Part shown: in pieces, positions 34,670 through 42,885 of the stretch
How the letters are laid out: each line of letters opens with the position of its first letter
Numbering within the stretch: the first letter of the stretch is position 1
NCBI GenBank assembly: GCA_041918175.1
Contig: JAYRWE010000135.1
Span: forward strand, 22,643 to 86,642
DNA length: 64,000 bases
Source of the DNA: JABWAN01 sp041918175
Lineage (GTDB): Bacteria > Zhuqueibacterota > Zhuqueibacteria > Zhuqueibacterales > Zhuqueibacteraceae
Reading direction: 5' to 3'
The notes under the pieces: model-generated
What the model was told of the DNA's origin: nothing
Seen by the model: only the letters and a program-made list of their open reading frames with translations
The model's database searches: none
Made by a program: the position numbers and the translations under genes

Positions 34670-35338
34670 TTAGCGCGCTCGTGCTTTGCGCGCGGTTTTG
34701 CTTTTATGCTCGACAACCAAGCCTTGCAAAAAGAGCTTTCCGATTTGATCGCCCGCGTCGCGTAGATCGTATTTCTTATCCTTCCGCAAAACCCACAGCG
34801 TGCTGAACTCATCCAACGCGCCGAAGAGCGCGCGCTTGACGATGCCGGGCATGAGGTTTTTGTGGAAGAGTCCCGCGTCTTGGCCTTCATGAATAATGGC
34901 GCTGATGACGTTGAGATAGTCATTAAAACGCGAGCCGCTGTACTCTTTTAAAAATTTATTCGACTGCCGCAGTTCCAATTGAAACACCGCGGCGAGATCG
35001 GGCGTGGTGCGCACGAGTTCCAAATGATGATGAATGAAGGCGAGCAGTTTCTCCGCCGGATCGGTGAGCGTCGCGAGCTTGGCTTGGAACGCGTCGATGA
35101 TGTTGCCCATGCTCTCATCGAAGAGCGAAATGAGAATGTCGTCTTTGTTTTTGAAATAAAGATAAACCGTGCCGTCTGCAATGCCGGCGTGGCGGGCGAT
35201 TTCGGAGATTTTGGCGTTATAAAAGCCCTTGCGCGCGAAAACCTTGATCGCGGACTTTAGAATCTTGCCGCGTTTGTCGTGGCGCGCGCGTTGGCTGTTG
35301 GTCATGCCATGGGCAGCGCCGTTCGTATGAAAAGCCAA
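34670..35338 (-). CDS. TetR-family regulator, probable fatty-acid (FadR-type) repressor
   Basis: The N-terminus carries a TetR helix-turn-helix: KILKSAIKVFARKGFYNAKI, SEIARHAGIADGTVYLYFKN. The rest is the helical ligand-binding domain with FQAKLATLTDPAEKLLAFIH, resembling the TetR_C domains of FadR/YsiA-like regulators that bind acyl-CoA. The start is either TTG 35338 (GGAG seven bases upstream) or ATG 35305 (no ribosome site, but a more usual length). An operator matching the Bacillus FadR consensus lies 39 bases upstream of 35338. Its position between thiolase and the divergent TPP enzyme suggests it controls both sides and itself. Confidence 0.88.
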   Translation of the reverse strand: MAFHTNGAAHGMTNSQRARHDKRGKILKSAIKVFARKGFYNAKISEIARHAGIADGTVYLYFKNKDDILISLFDESMGNIIDAFQAKLATLTDPAEKLLAFIHHHLELVRTTPDLAAVFQLELRQSNKFLKEYSGSRFNDYLNVISAIIHEGQDAGLFHKNLMPGIVKRALFGALDEFSTLWVLRKDKKYDLRDAGDQIGKLFLQGLVVEHKSKTARKARAR

Positions 35339-35376
35339 TTTTATTCTCCGCAGGAGGACAGTTCGCGCTCAAAAAA

Positions 35377-35394
35377 TGAATGACGATTCATTCA
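35377..35394. promoter_or_regulatory. FadR-type operator TGAATGACGATTCATTCA
   Basis: Two exact 7-bp arms, TGAATGA and TCATTCA, flank the 4-bp spacer CGAT. This is the arrangement of the Bacillus subtilis FadR box (TGAATGA-N4-TCATTCA). It lies in the divergent promoter between the TetR gene and the TPP-enzyme gene and should respond to long-chain acyl-CoA if the regulator is FadR-like. Confidence 0.8.
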
Positions 35395-35505
35395 GCAAAA
35401 TAGCATTCCCCTTTTGAAAAGCAAGAAAATTTTCTAGTAATTTCGCCTTGACTTTCCGAGCGACTTTCAGCTTCTTGCCTTACGCCAAATGGAAAGGAGC
35501 GAACG

Positions 35506-37257
35506 ATGAAACAGACCAGCGGCGGCAACCTTATCGCGAAGATGCTCGCCCACGAGGGCGTGGAAAAAGTTTTCGGCATCATCGACGGCACGTATTTCGG
35601 CCTCTATTCGAATCTCAAACGACACGGCATCGAATTGATCAGTCCGCGCCAGGAAGCGTGCGCGCTGCACATGGCCGGCGCCTACGCGCGCATGACCGGC
35701 AAGCTCGGCGTTGCCATCGCGAGCAACGGCCCGGGCGTGGCCAATGCGCTCGCGGGCGTCGCCGTGGAAAACGGCGAAGGCAATCGCGTGTTGCTCCTCA
35801 CGAGCACGCGGCGCACCGGCATCGGCTATCCCGATCGCGGCGGCACGTATCAATACTTCAATCAGGTTGGCGCGATCAAGGCCATGTCGAAGTGGAGCGG
35901 CGTCGCGCTCAGTCACTTGCGCATTCAAGAAATGCTGCGGCGCGCGTTTCGTATTTCCTATCGCGGAAGGCCGGGCGTCGTTCACATCGATGCGCCGGAA
36001 GATATCATCAACGGTAAAACCGAAGTGCAGCGTTTTATTCTTCCACAGAATTATCGCCGCATTGACGCAATCGCCGCGAGCGAAGCGCAAATCGAGGCCG
36101 CGGCCGAGATGCTCATCAATGCGCAATTGCCCATCATTCACGCGGGCAGCGGCGTGATTCATGCCGGCGCGTTTGCGGAGCTGCGGCAAGTCGCCGAGCT
36201 GCTGCGCGCGCCGGTGACCACGAGTTGGGGCGCACGCAGCGCTTTGCCGGAGACGCACGAGTTGGCAATTCCGATGATCTTTATCAAGCTCAACCACCTC
36301 GTGCGCAACAAAGCCGATCTTGTGCTCACGCTCGGCTCGCGCCTCGGCGAAACGGATTGGTGGGGCAAGGCGCCGTATTGGGCTTCGCCGAAAGAGCAAC
36401 GAATGATTCAAGTCGACATCGACGAAGAGATTTTGGGGTTGAACAAGCCCGTGGAGCTCGCCGTTCTCTCCGACATAAAACTCTTTTTGATAAAGCTGAT
36501 TGAAAAGCTCGCGACGCGGCGAGAACGCATGGCGCTCACACAACGCGAGCACGCGCTCAAAGAATTTCATGCTGAGATGAAAACGACGCGCGCCAAACTC
36601 GATGAGCATTTGCAGGACAACGCCGCGCCGATGAATCCTGCTCACGTGGCGCACGTGTGTCGGGAGTTTTTTTCACCCGAAGCGATTTGCGTGATGGACG
36701 GCGGCAACACCGCGGTATGGGCGCATTTCTTTCATGAAGCGCGCGTGCCGAACACGATTTTGCAAACAGCGAAATTCGGCATGCTCGGCGCGGGCGTGGC
36801 GCAAGCCTTGGGTGCGGCCGTGGCATATCCCGCTCGCCAAATTTATTGCATCATCGGCGACGGAGCCATGGGCTTCAACATGCAAGAAATCGAAACCGCG
36901 GTGCGCAACAATTTGAAGGTTGTTTATCTCGTGTGTTGCGATAAACAGTGGGGCATGGTGAAGATGAATCAGCAATTCGCATTGAAGCCGTTTAAGACGA
37001 TGGTGCGTAAAGCGCTCGCGCCGAGTGAAACGATCAACGCGGATTTGAACGAGATTCAATTCGACAAGCTGGCGGAGAGCATGGGCGCTCACGGCGAGCG
37101 CGTGACCGCGCCGAGCGAGTTGCGACCGGCATTGGAGCGTTGCCTCGCCGCGAACAAGTGCGCAGTGATTCATGTTGATGTCAATCCGGTGAAGCACATG
37201 TGGGCGCCGGGCTTGTTGCACTTCAAAGCGATGCACCAAGAGCCTAAGGGCAAATGA
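35506..37257 (+). CDS. Thiamine-pyrophosphate-dependent enzyme (acetolactate synthase / 2-hydroxyacyl-CoA lyase superfamily)
   Basis: The 583-residue protein has the three TPP-enzyme domains: an N-terminal pyrimidine-binding domain with the conserved Glu in SPRQEACALHMAGAYARMTG, a central domain, and a C-terminal pyrophosphate domain with the Mg/TPP motif GDGAMGFNMQEIETAVRNN. AAAGGAG lies upstream of ATG 35506. The exact reaction is unclear: acetolactate synthase, oxalyl-CoA decarboxylase and 2-hydroxyacyl-CoA lyase look alike at this level. Control by a FadR-type operator and linkage to beta-oxidation genes favour acyl-CoA chemistry such as 2-hydroxyacyl-CoA lyase; this is inference. The SDR gene follows with an almost zero gap. 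Confidence 0.85.
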   Translation: MKQTSGGNLIAKMLAHEGVEKVFGIIDGTYFGLYSNLKRHGIELISPRQEACALHMAGAYARMTGKLGVAIASNGPGVANALAGVAVENGEGNRVLLLTSTRRTGIGYPDRGGTYQYFNQVGAIKAMSKWSGVALSHLRIQEMLRRAFRISYRGRPGVVHIDAPEDIINGKTEVQRFILPQNYRRIDAIAASEAQIEAAAEMLINAQLPIIHAGSGVIHAGAFAELRQVAELLRAPVTTSWGARSALPETHELAIPMIFIKLNHLVRNKADLVLTLGSRLGETDWWGKAPYWASPKEQRMIQVDIDEEILGLNKPVELAVLSDIKLFLIKLIEKLATRRERMALTQREHALKEFHAEMKTTRAKLDEHLQDNAAPMNPAHVAHVCREFFSPEAICVMDGGNTAVWAHFFHEARVPNTILQTAKFGMLGAGVAQALGAAVAYPARQIYCIIGDGAMGFNMQEIETAVRNNLKVVYLVCCDKQWGMVKMNQQFALKPFKTMVRKALAPSETINADLNEIQFDKLAESMGAHGERVTAPSELRPALERCLAANKCAVIHVDVNPVKHMWAPGLLHFKAMHQEPKGK

Positions 37258-37265
37258 GGACGAGC

Positions 37266-38069
37266 ATGCAAAACAAAGTCGTGGTGATCACCGGCGCAAC
37301 CGGCGGCATGGGCCGCGCATTGTGTTGGCGCTTTGGCCGCGCGGGCGCAAAGCTTGGTCTGCTCGATTTACAACGCGAAACGCTTTCTTCTTTTATTAAT
37401 GAGCTTCATCGCGCCGGCATACCAGCGCACGGTTGTGAATGCGACGTCACGAATGAGCTAGCCTGTCACGCTGCGATGGAGAATGTGCTCGCACATTTCG
37501 GTCGCCTCGACATGCTCATCAACAACGCGGGCCTCACGCAACGCAGCGCATTCGCGCAAACGCAGAGCACAGTCTTTCAGCGCGTGATGAATGTCAATTT
37601 CTTTGGCGCATTGTATTGCACGCAAGCGGCTTTGCCGGAGTTGATCAAGAGCAAAGGCATGATCATCGTCATGAGCAGTATTGCCGGCTTCTCGCCTTTG
37701 TTTGGGCGCAGCGGATACAGCGCGAGCAAGCACGCCCTGCATGGCTTGTTCGAATCGCTGCGCACGGAATTGCGCGAGTCCGGCGTGCAGGTAATGATGG
37801 TGTGCCCAGGCTTCACGGCAACGGGCATCGAAAAGAACGCGCTCGGCGGCGACGGCAAACCGGCAACGCAACCGCGCTCAACCACGGGCAGAATTGCGCG
37901 GCCGGAGGAAGTTGCCGAGGCGATTTATCGCGCGGCGCAAAAGCAGAAACGCTTGCTCGTATTGTCGCGCGTGGGCAAGCTTGCATATTGGGTGTCGCGC
38001 CTTGCGCCCGCGTTTTATGAGCGCACGATGTTCAAACGCCTGCGCCATGAGCTGCAAGCAAAGCAATAA
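37266..38069 (+). CDS. Short-chain dehydrogenase/reductase
   Basis: The 267-residue protein has the classical SDR set: VVVITGATGGMGRALCWRFG (cofactor loop), NNAGLTQRSA, a catalytic Ser in IVMSSIAGFS, and YSASKHALHG for the catalytic Tyr and Lys. It would reduce or oxidise a hydroxyl/keto substrate with NAD(P). ATG 37266 is preferred over 37254 because GAGGA lies about seven bases upstream; the alternative would overlap the upstream stop. It is co-transcribed with the TPP enzyme, so it may process the aldehyde or ketone made by it. The C-terminus (APAFYERTMFKRLRHEL) resembles membrane-associated SDRs. Confidence 0.9.
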   Translation: MQNKVVVITGATGGMGRALCWRFGRAGAKLGLLDLQRETLSSFINELHRAGIPAHGCECDVTNELACHAAMENVLAHFGRLDMLINNAGLTQRSAFAQTQSTVFQRVMNVNFFGALYCTQAALPELIKSKGMIIVMSSIAGFSPLFGRSGYSASKHALHGLFESLRTELRESGVQVMMVCPGFTATGIEKNALGGDGKPATQPRSTTGRIARPEEVAEAIYRAAQKQKRLLVLSRVGKLAYWVSRLAPAFYERTMFKRLRHELQAKQ

Positions 38070-38115
38070 GACGTTGCGAGCACCGCTCCGGCGACGCCAA
38101 ACTCATTTTGCATTC

Positions 38116-38144
38116 TTGACATTCAAAGCATTTTGTGCTAAAAT
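38116..38144 (+). promoter_or_regulatory. Sigma-70-like promoter for the lipoprotein gene
   Basis: TTGACA (38116-38121) and TAAAAT (38139-38144) are separated by 17 bases, close to the housekeeping consensus. The lipoprotein ATG lies 58 bases downstream. Confidence 0.7.
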
Positions 38145-38201
38145 CTTCGCGTTGAAAATAACGGCCCGCAGTTCGGCGTAACTGATTACAAGGAACACAT
38201 C

Positions 38202-38684
38202 ATGAAATCTTTCACCTTTCGCATTACGTGCTTCACGCTCTTGGCGCTCACCGCGGCTTGCGGCGATCACGGTCTTGAGCCGTTGCACGAAGGCATTTCC
38301 GGGCGCATTACTTTTACGGGCGCGTGGCCCGACACGACGGAGTGGGTGCGACTCGCTGTTTTCAAAAAATTACCGGCGACCGTCTTTGACATTCCGATTA
38401 ACCCGCCGCTGTTTAGCGACACGTTGCCGCGCTTTGTGAGCAGTTATGATTATGAGATGACGTTGCCCGCAGGCAAATATGAATGGGTCGTGCTCGCTTG
38501 GAAACCGAAAAAGAAAAATGCGACAAATGATTTCAGCGGGCTTGATACGCTAGCGATGTATGCGCAACCGGGAACGATACGCGTGCCGCTCGCCATTGAG
38601 GTGCCGCAGAAACGCCTGCTCAACGGCGTCAATATCAACGCCGATTTTGCCGCGCTCTCGCCGCCTTCGCCGATTTTGCCGTGA
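38202..38684 (+). CDS. Small lipoprotein, unknown function
   Basis: The 160-residue protein has a lipoprotein signal peptide with lipobox LTAAC (Cys20). The mature part reads GISGRITFTGAWPDTTEWVR and continues in beta-rich fashion with a carboxypeptidase-regulatory or gamma-crystallin-like feel (MTLPAGKYEWVVLAWKPKKK). No catalytic motif is seen. AAGGA lies seven to eight bases before the ATG, and a good promoter lies upstream. The stop overlaps a GTG of the next frame, but that gene's own ATG (38726) is better supported. Confidence 0.8.
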   Translation: MKSFTFRITCFTLLALTAACGDHGLEPLHEGISGRITFTGAWPDTTEWVRLAVFKKLPATVFDIPINPPLFSDTLPRFVSSYDYEMTLPAGKYEWVVLAWKPKKKNATNDFSGLDTLAMYAQPGTIRVPLAIEVPQKRLLNGVNINADFAALSPPSPILP

Positions 38685-38725
38685 AAGAAGTATTTGGTTT
38701 ATTGACCAACCCAAGGAGATCCGCG

Positions 38726-38983
38726 ATGATTGCATTGGATAAACCCGTAGGCTTTGATAGTGAAGCCTTTGCGAATCTTGCCGAGATCATTTACAAAGAA
38801 CGCTATCAGACGGAATTTGAAAAGTTATATAAAGATAAAATCGTGGCCATTGAAGTTGAAAGCGGCGACTATTTTATGGGCGAGTCCAAGATGGAAGCCG
38901 CAATGAAAGCCAAAGCCAAATACCCTGAAAGATTTTTTCATTTTATTCGGATAGGCCATGCCGCAATGTATAAACGAAGATAA
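38726..38983 (+). CDS. Small DUF5678-like protein, cassette copy 1
   Basis: The 85-residue protein contains KERYQTEFEKLYKDKIVAIE and VESGDYFMGESKMEAAMKAK and ends FHFIRIGHAAMYKRR. A Tyr-x-Asp-Lys-x-Val-Ala-Ile-Glu core followed by a Gly-rich turn resembles DUF5678-type small proteins often found beside retropepsin-like genes. AAGGAG lies eight bases before ATG 38726. The retropepsin-like gene follows after 5 bp. A paralogous pair follows immediately. Confidence 0.7.
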   Translation: MIALDKPVGFDSEAFANLAEIIYKERYQTEFEKLYKDKIVAIEVESGDYFMGESKMEAAMKAKAKYPERFFHFIRIGHAAMYKRR

Positions 38984-38988
38984 AATCA

Positions 38989-39354
38989 ATGCAGGGATAT
39001 ATTGACAAGGATTTTGTTCTTCGAATTGAAAACGTCTTTGTCGTGGGGAGTAAGGGGCCGATTGAACTTGATGCTGTGTTAGATACAGGCTTCAATGACC
39101 AATTCTGCTTACCGCAGAAATTCAAAAGTGCATGCGACTTGATTTTTCATGGCACGGAAAAATATGTTCTCGCCAATGGAAGCATTGTGACCGAAGATAG
39201 GTATCGGGGCGAAATTGTATTCGACAATCAAATCTGGCCAGTTTTATTGAGCCTCACCGACGACGACGAAGCCTTGCTCGGCACGCGCTTGTTGGACGGC
39301 AAAGTCATCATGCTGGATTTTGTCAATTATCACATCCGTGAAAATCCGTCGTGA
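38989..39354 (+). CDS. Retropepsin-like clan AA aspartic protease, cassette copy 1
   Basis: The 121-residue protein contains the single aspartic-protease motif in ELDAVLDTGFNDQFCLP (DTG) and a second conserved patch DDDEALLGTRLLDGKVIMLD resembling the flap/ILG region of retropepsin-like proteins. Such proteins work as homodimers, each giving one Asp. There is no signal peptide, so it is probably cytoplasmic. The strict linkage to the 85-residue protein suggests the latter is a substrate, partner or neutralising protein. Confidence 0.8.
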   Translation: MQGYIDKDFVLRIENVFVVGSKGPIELDAVLDTGFNDQFCLPQKFKSACDLIFHGTEKYVLANGSIVTEDRYRGEIVFDNQIWPVLLSLTDDDEALLGTRLLDGKVIMLDFVNYHIRENPS

Positions 39355-39383
39355 ATTTCATCAACCAAACAGGAGGCTGTTTT

Positions 39384-39641
39384 ATGAAAACAGCTTACGT
39401 GCCTGACCAAGCTGAAATCGCCGCGTTCGTTGCCCGCGCAAAAAAAGTCTACGCGGAGCGCTATCAAGAGGAATTCGAAAAACTCTACCGTGATAAGTAT
39501 GTCGCCATTGAGCCGGACAGCGGCGATTATTTTCTCGGAGACACCAAGCTCGATGCGGCATTAAGCGCCGAAGCCAAATATCCTGAGAAAATTTTTCATT
39601 TTATCTTTATCGGACACAAAGGCGTTTACAAACGGAGATAA
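39384..39641 (+). CDS. Small DUF5678-like protein, cassette copy 2
   Basis: The 85-residue protein reads AERYQEEFEKLYRDKYVAIE, PDSGDYFLGDTKLDAALSAE, and ends FHFIFIGHKGVYKRR. It is clearly paralogous to the product at 38726-38983. AGGAGG precedes ATG 39384 by seven bases, so the longer frame from 39351 is not the start. The next gene follows after 5 bp, the same spacing as in copy 1. Confidence 0.75.
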   Translation: MKTAYVPDQAEIAAFVARAKKVYAERYQEEFEKLYRDKYVAIEPDSGDYFLGDTKLDAALSAEAKYPEKIFHFIFIGHKGVYKRR

Positions 39642-39646
39642 ATGTA

Positions 39647-40009
39647 ATGCAAGGGTATATTGATACGGAATTGAATACGATCATCGAAAACATTGCTGTT
39701 GTTGGAAAAGGAGGAAATCTACGCCTCGACGCCGTGCTTGATACGGGTTTCAACGATGCGTTTAGCCTCCCGAAAAAGCACATCTCCGATTGCGATTTGA
39801 GATATCATGGAACGGAGGAATACACTCTAGCCAACGGCGTTGTGGTTGAAGAGCCGTTATATCGCGGCAAATTGGTGATTGATAATCGCACGCTGGAAGT
39901 TGTTATGAGCCTCACCGACGACGAAGCCTTGCTCGGCACGCGCTTGTTGGACGGCAAAATCATCACGCTGGATTTTGTCAACTATCGCATCACGGAAAAA
40001 TTCGTTTGA
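39647..40009 (+). CDS. Retropepsin-like clan AA aspartic protease, cassette copy 2
   Basis: The 120-residue protein keeps LDAVLDTGFNDAFSLPKKH and LTDDEALLGTRLLDGKIITL, matching copy 1 closely. The 3' ends of the two copies are nearly identical in DNA (compare about 39253-39325 with 39907-39980), while the 5' parts have diverged; this hints at gene conversion or recent duplication. The catalytic Asp-Thr-Gly is intact in both. Confidence 0.8.
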   Translation: MQGYIDTELNTIIENIAVVGKGGNLRLDAVLDTGFNDAFSLPKKHISDCDLRYHGTEEYTLANGVVVEEPLYRGKLVIDNRTLEVVMSLTDDEALLGTRLLDGKIITLDFVNYRITEKFV

Positions 40010-40040
40010 AACTCATCTGAAACGCGAGGTCGAACCTCTC

Positions 40041-42278
40041 ATGTATGCGCGAACCACCTCTCGCTTGATTTGCATTTTACTCGCCGTGTTTTGTTTTTTT
40101 CATCAAACCGCAAAAGGCCAAACCGCGCGCGGCACGATTATCGGCAAAGTGACGGAAAAAGGCACGAACGAAGCGTTGCCGGGCGCGAATTTATTGCTTG
40201 CAGGCACAACGCTCGGAGCGGCCTCGGATATTGAAGGCCGCTATATCATTCGCAACGTGCCCGTGGGTACGTACAGCTTGCGCGCGACAGTGATCGGTTA
40301 TTTGCCCAGCGTCGTTTCGAGTGTGAAAGTCGCTGCGAACGATACGGTGCGTTTGAACTTTTCATTGAGCCAAACCGCGATTGACGTTCCCGAAGTTGTC
40401 GTGACCGCGAGCCGCAAAGCGCAATCGTTTATGGAAACGCCGGCGAGCATCAGCGTGCTCGGGGAGCAACGCATTCAACAGCAAAATCCGGTGAGTTTGG
40501 ATCAAGTGCTGGAATTTATTCCCGGCGTAAATGTGATGAGTGGGCAAATCAACATTCGTGGCTCCTCGGGTTATAGTCGCGGCGCGGGCAGTCGCGTATT
40601 GCTGCTTGTGGATGGCGTGCCCATGTTGCCCGGCGACAGCGGCGATATTAAGTGGGATGCGCTTCCGCCCAATGAAGTCGATCACGTTGAAGTTGTGAAA
40701 GGCGCGGCCTCTTCGCTGTATGGCAGCAACGCGCTCGGCGGTGTGATCAACGTCATCACCAAAGAACCGAGCGCAAAACCCGTGACCGCGCTTCGCACCA
40801 CCGTGGGCGTTTATGACGAGCCTTACTACGATGAATGGAAATGGACGGAGCGCACGCTGTCTTACAACTATCAGGATATTTCCCACTCGCGCGCGATCGG
40901 CAATCTTAAAATACGCGGCTCGTTGGGCCGGCGCGAATCCACCGGCTTTCAGCAGAACGGGCATTATCATCGCTTCAGCGGCTACCTCAAAGCGAAGTAT
41001 AATTTTTCACCGACTTCTTATTTAACCGCGTATGGGAACTATGCGCGCGATCGTCACGGCGACATCATTGCGTGGAAGAGCGAGAACGATCCCTATGAAG
41101 TTGCGGACGACGCCACGAGCGATGTGACGCTTTCGACCAAGCTGCAAATCGGCGGCACGTATCGCACGTTGCTCAATCAAAAAACGACACTGCAACTGCG
41201 CAATGCGTATTACACCAACGGTTTTGACAATCGTCTCGCGGACGACACGGCCAATCCGTTTTGCCTCACACGCGGTGACACGATTCACGTGCGCGCATAT
41301 AAAAATGACTTCGAAGCGCAGCTTGATTATGAATGGGGAGAAAAACACGCGACTACGATTGGCGGCGCGGCCACGTTGAACTTTATCGACGCGACGCTCT
41401 ATGGCGAGCACGACGGCAGAGCGCTCGCAAGCTATGTGCAACACGAGTGGCGACCCAATCCCGTGTTCACGGCCACGGGTAGTTTGCGGTTTGATTATAA
41501 CTACGTCGACACCGGATTGAAGGAATATCATCTCAATCCGCGTCTCGGTTTGGTGTATCAACTTTCGCCGCGCAGCTCGTTGCGTATGTCTGCCGGTCGC
41601 GGTTTTCGCGCGGCCACGATGGCGGAGATGTTTACCTGCACGCGCGCCGGCGGCTTCACTGTGATTCCCAATCCCAATCTCGGCTCGGAGGCAGCGTGGT
41701 CTTATGAAGTCGGCGGACAATTTGTGTTGAGCAATTTGCTTGTGAACAGCGCGCTCTTTTGGAATGATTATGATGATTTGATCGAAGGCGATTTCGTAAC
41801 CAAACGCAGCGTGTCGGTAATTCAATTTCAAAACTTCAATCGCGCGCGCATTCGCGGCGCGGAGGTGGAAGTCAACGGCAGCTTGTGGCAACGGCGCATC
41901 AATTTCGGTTTGGGCTACACTTATTTGGATGCGCGCGAATTGGAGCGCCGCAACAGTCAAACGGGAATCGCCGAAGAGCTTGACGAACCGCTTGCCTATC
42001 GCGCGAAGCATTTGCTCTCGGGCAATGCGACACTCACCCTCGGCAAATTTGCTTTCGGCTTTGACTCGCGTTATGTCGGGCGCATTCAGCGCGTGCGTGT
42101 GTATGAAGACGATACGCGTGTGTCGCAACGGGTAACCAATTTGCGTGCGAGTGTGAGGTTGAATCCGGTAGAGGTCACGCTCGGCGCTTCCAATATTTTC
42201 CAATACAACTATACGCAAGTGGAGCGCAACCTCGAAGCGCCGAGAAGCATCGCGCTCACCACGGCGTTTGCGTTTTAA
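40041..42278 (+). CDS. TonB-dependent outer-membrane receptor
   Basis: The 745-residue protein has a signal peptide (MYARTTSRLICILLAVFCFF), an N-terminal carboxypeptidase-regulatory-like domain (IIGKVTEKGTNEALPGANLL), a plug domain (ETPASISVLGEQRIQQQNPV, INIRGSSGYSRG, VLLLVDGVPMLPGD, VEVVKGAASSLYGSNALGGV) and a beta-barrel ending in Phe. It imports a ligand such as a siderophore, vitamin or oligosaccharide; the substrate is not evident. No SusD partner is adjacent, so a polysaccharide-utilisation locus is not supported. ATG 40041 has CGAGGT roughly ten bases upstream; the longer frame from 39975 overlaps the upstream gene. Confidence 0.92.
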   Translation: MYARTTSRLICILLAVFCFFHQTAKGQTARGTIIGKVTEKGTNEALPGANLLLAGTTLGAASDIEGRYIIRNVPVGTYSLRATVIGYLPSVVSSVKVAANDTVRLNFSLSQTAIDVPEVVVTASRKAQSFMETPASISVLGEQRIQQQNPVSLDQVLEFIPGVNVMSGQINIRGSSGYSRGAGSRVLLLVDGVPMLPGDSGDIKWDALPPNEVDHVEVVKGAASSLYGSNALGGVINVITKEPSAKPVTALRTTVGVYDEPYYDEWKWTERTLSYNYQDISHSRAIGNLKIRGSLGRRESTGFQQNGHYHRFSGYLKAKYNFSPTSYLTAYGNYARDRHGDIIAWKSENDPYEVADDATSDVTLSTKLQIGGTYRTLLNQKTTLQLRNAYYTNGFDNRLADDTANPFCLTRGDTIHVRAYKNDFEAQLDYEWGEKHATTIGGAATLNFIDATLYGEHDGRALASYVQHEWRPNPVFTATGSLRFDYNYVDTGLKEYHLNPRLGLVYQLSPRSSLRMSAGRGFRAATMAEMFTCTRAGGFTVIPNPNLGSEAAWSYEVGGQFVLSNLLVNSALFWNDYDDLIEGDFVTKRSVSVIQFQNFNRARIRGAEVEVNGSLWQRRINFGLGYTYLDARELERRNSQTGIAEELDEPLAYRAKHLLSGNATLTLGKFAFGFDSRYVGRIQRVRVYEDDTRVSQRVTNLRASVRLNPVEVTLGASNIFQYNYTQVERNLEAPRSIALTTAFAF

Positions 42279-42293
42279 TTTGAGAGCACGGCC

Positions 42294-42875
42294 ATGATAC
42301 TCATTGATACCCCGCTGCGCGCGACCGCCAAGCTGTACACGTATGCGGATTATCTCAAGCTGCCGGAGGACGGCATCCGTTATGAAATTCTAAACGGGGA
42401 GTTGTTTATGTCGCCTGCACCGACCCTCGGCCATCAAAGCACTTCCGGAAACTTGTTTGGTTATATCTGGGCCTTTCTGCAGAAACATCCACTGGGCGTG
42501 GTTTACCCTGCGCCTACGGATGTGATCTTATCGGAAATCAACATTCTCCAACCCGATGTTGCTTTCATCACTCGCGAGCACTTCGATCTTCTCACACGGG
42601 AGAATATTCAAGGTGCCCCGGATTTGGTGGTGGAAGTGCTCTCGCGCGGCACGGAGAAGCGTGACCGTGAAGAAAAGCTGGCGCAATACTCACGCTTTGG
42701 AGTTGAAGAATACTGGATGGTGAATCACGAAGAGCAGTGGGTGGAAGTGTGGCGTAGAGAATGCGGAGCGCTGGTTTTGCACAAGCGGCTCGTAGATAAC
42801 CAAACGCTAACCACGCCGCTTCTGCCCGGCTTGAAAATTCGGCTATCAAAAATTTTCCATTCACGTTTGAGTTGA
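42294..42875 (+). CDS. Uma2 family protein, tandem copy 1
   Basis: The 193-residue protein has YADYLKLPEDGIRYEILNGE, LFMSPAPTLGHQ, ILQPDVAFITRE and the core PDLVVEVLSRGTEKRDREEK, then QYSRFGVEEYWMVNHEE. It has the endonuclease-like fold of DUF820 with the E-V-L-S and Lys residues kept. It starts 15 bp after the TonB receptor stop. It is highly similar to the next gene. Confidence 0.85.
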   Translation: MILIDTPLRATAKLYTYADYLKLPEDGIRYEILNGELFMSPAPTLGHQSTSGNLFGYIWAFLQKHPLGVVYPAPTDVILSEINILQPDVAFITREHFDLLTRENIQGAPDLVVEVLSRGTEKRDREEKLAQYSRFGVEEYWMVNHEEQWVEVWRRECGALVLHKRLVDNQTLTTPLLPGLKIRLSKIFHSRLS

Positions 42876-42885
42876 GGCATTAAAC

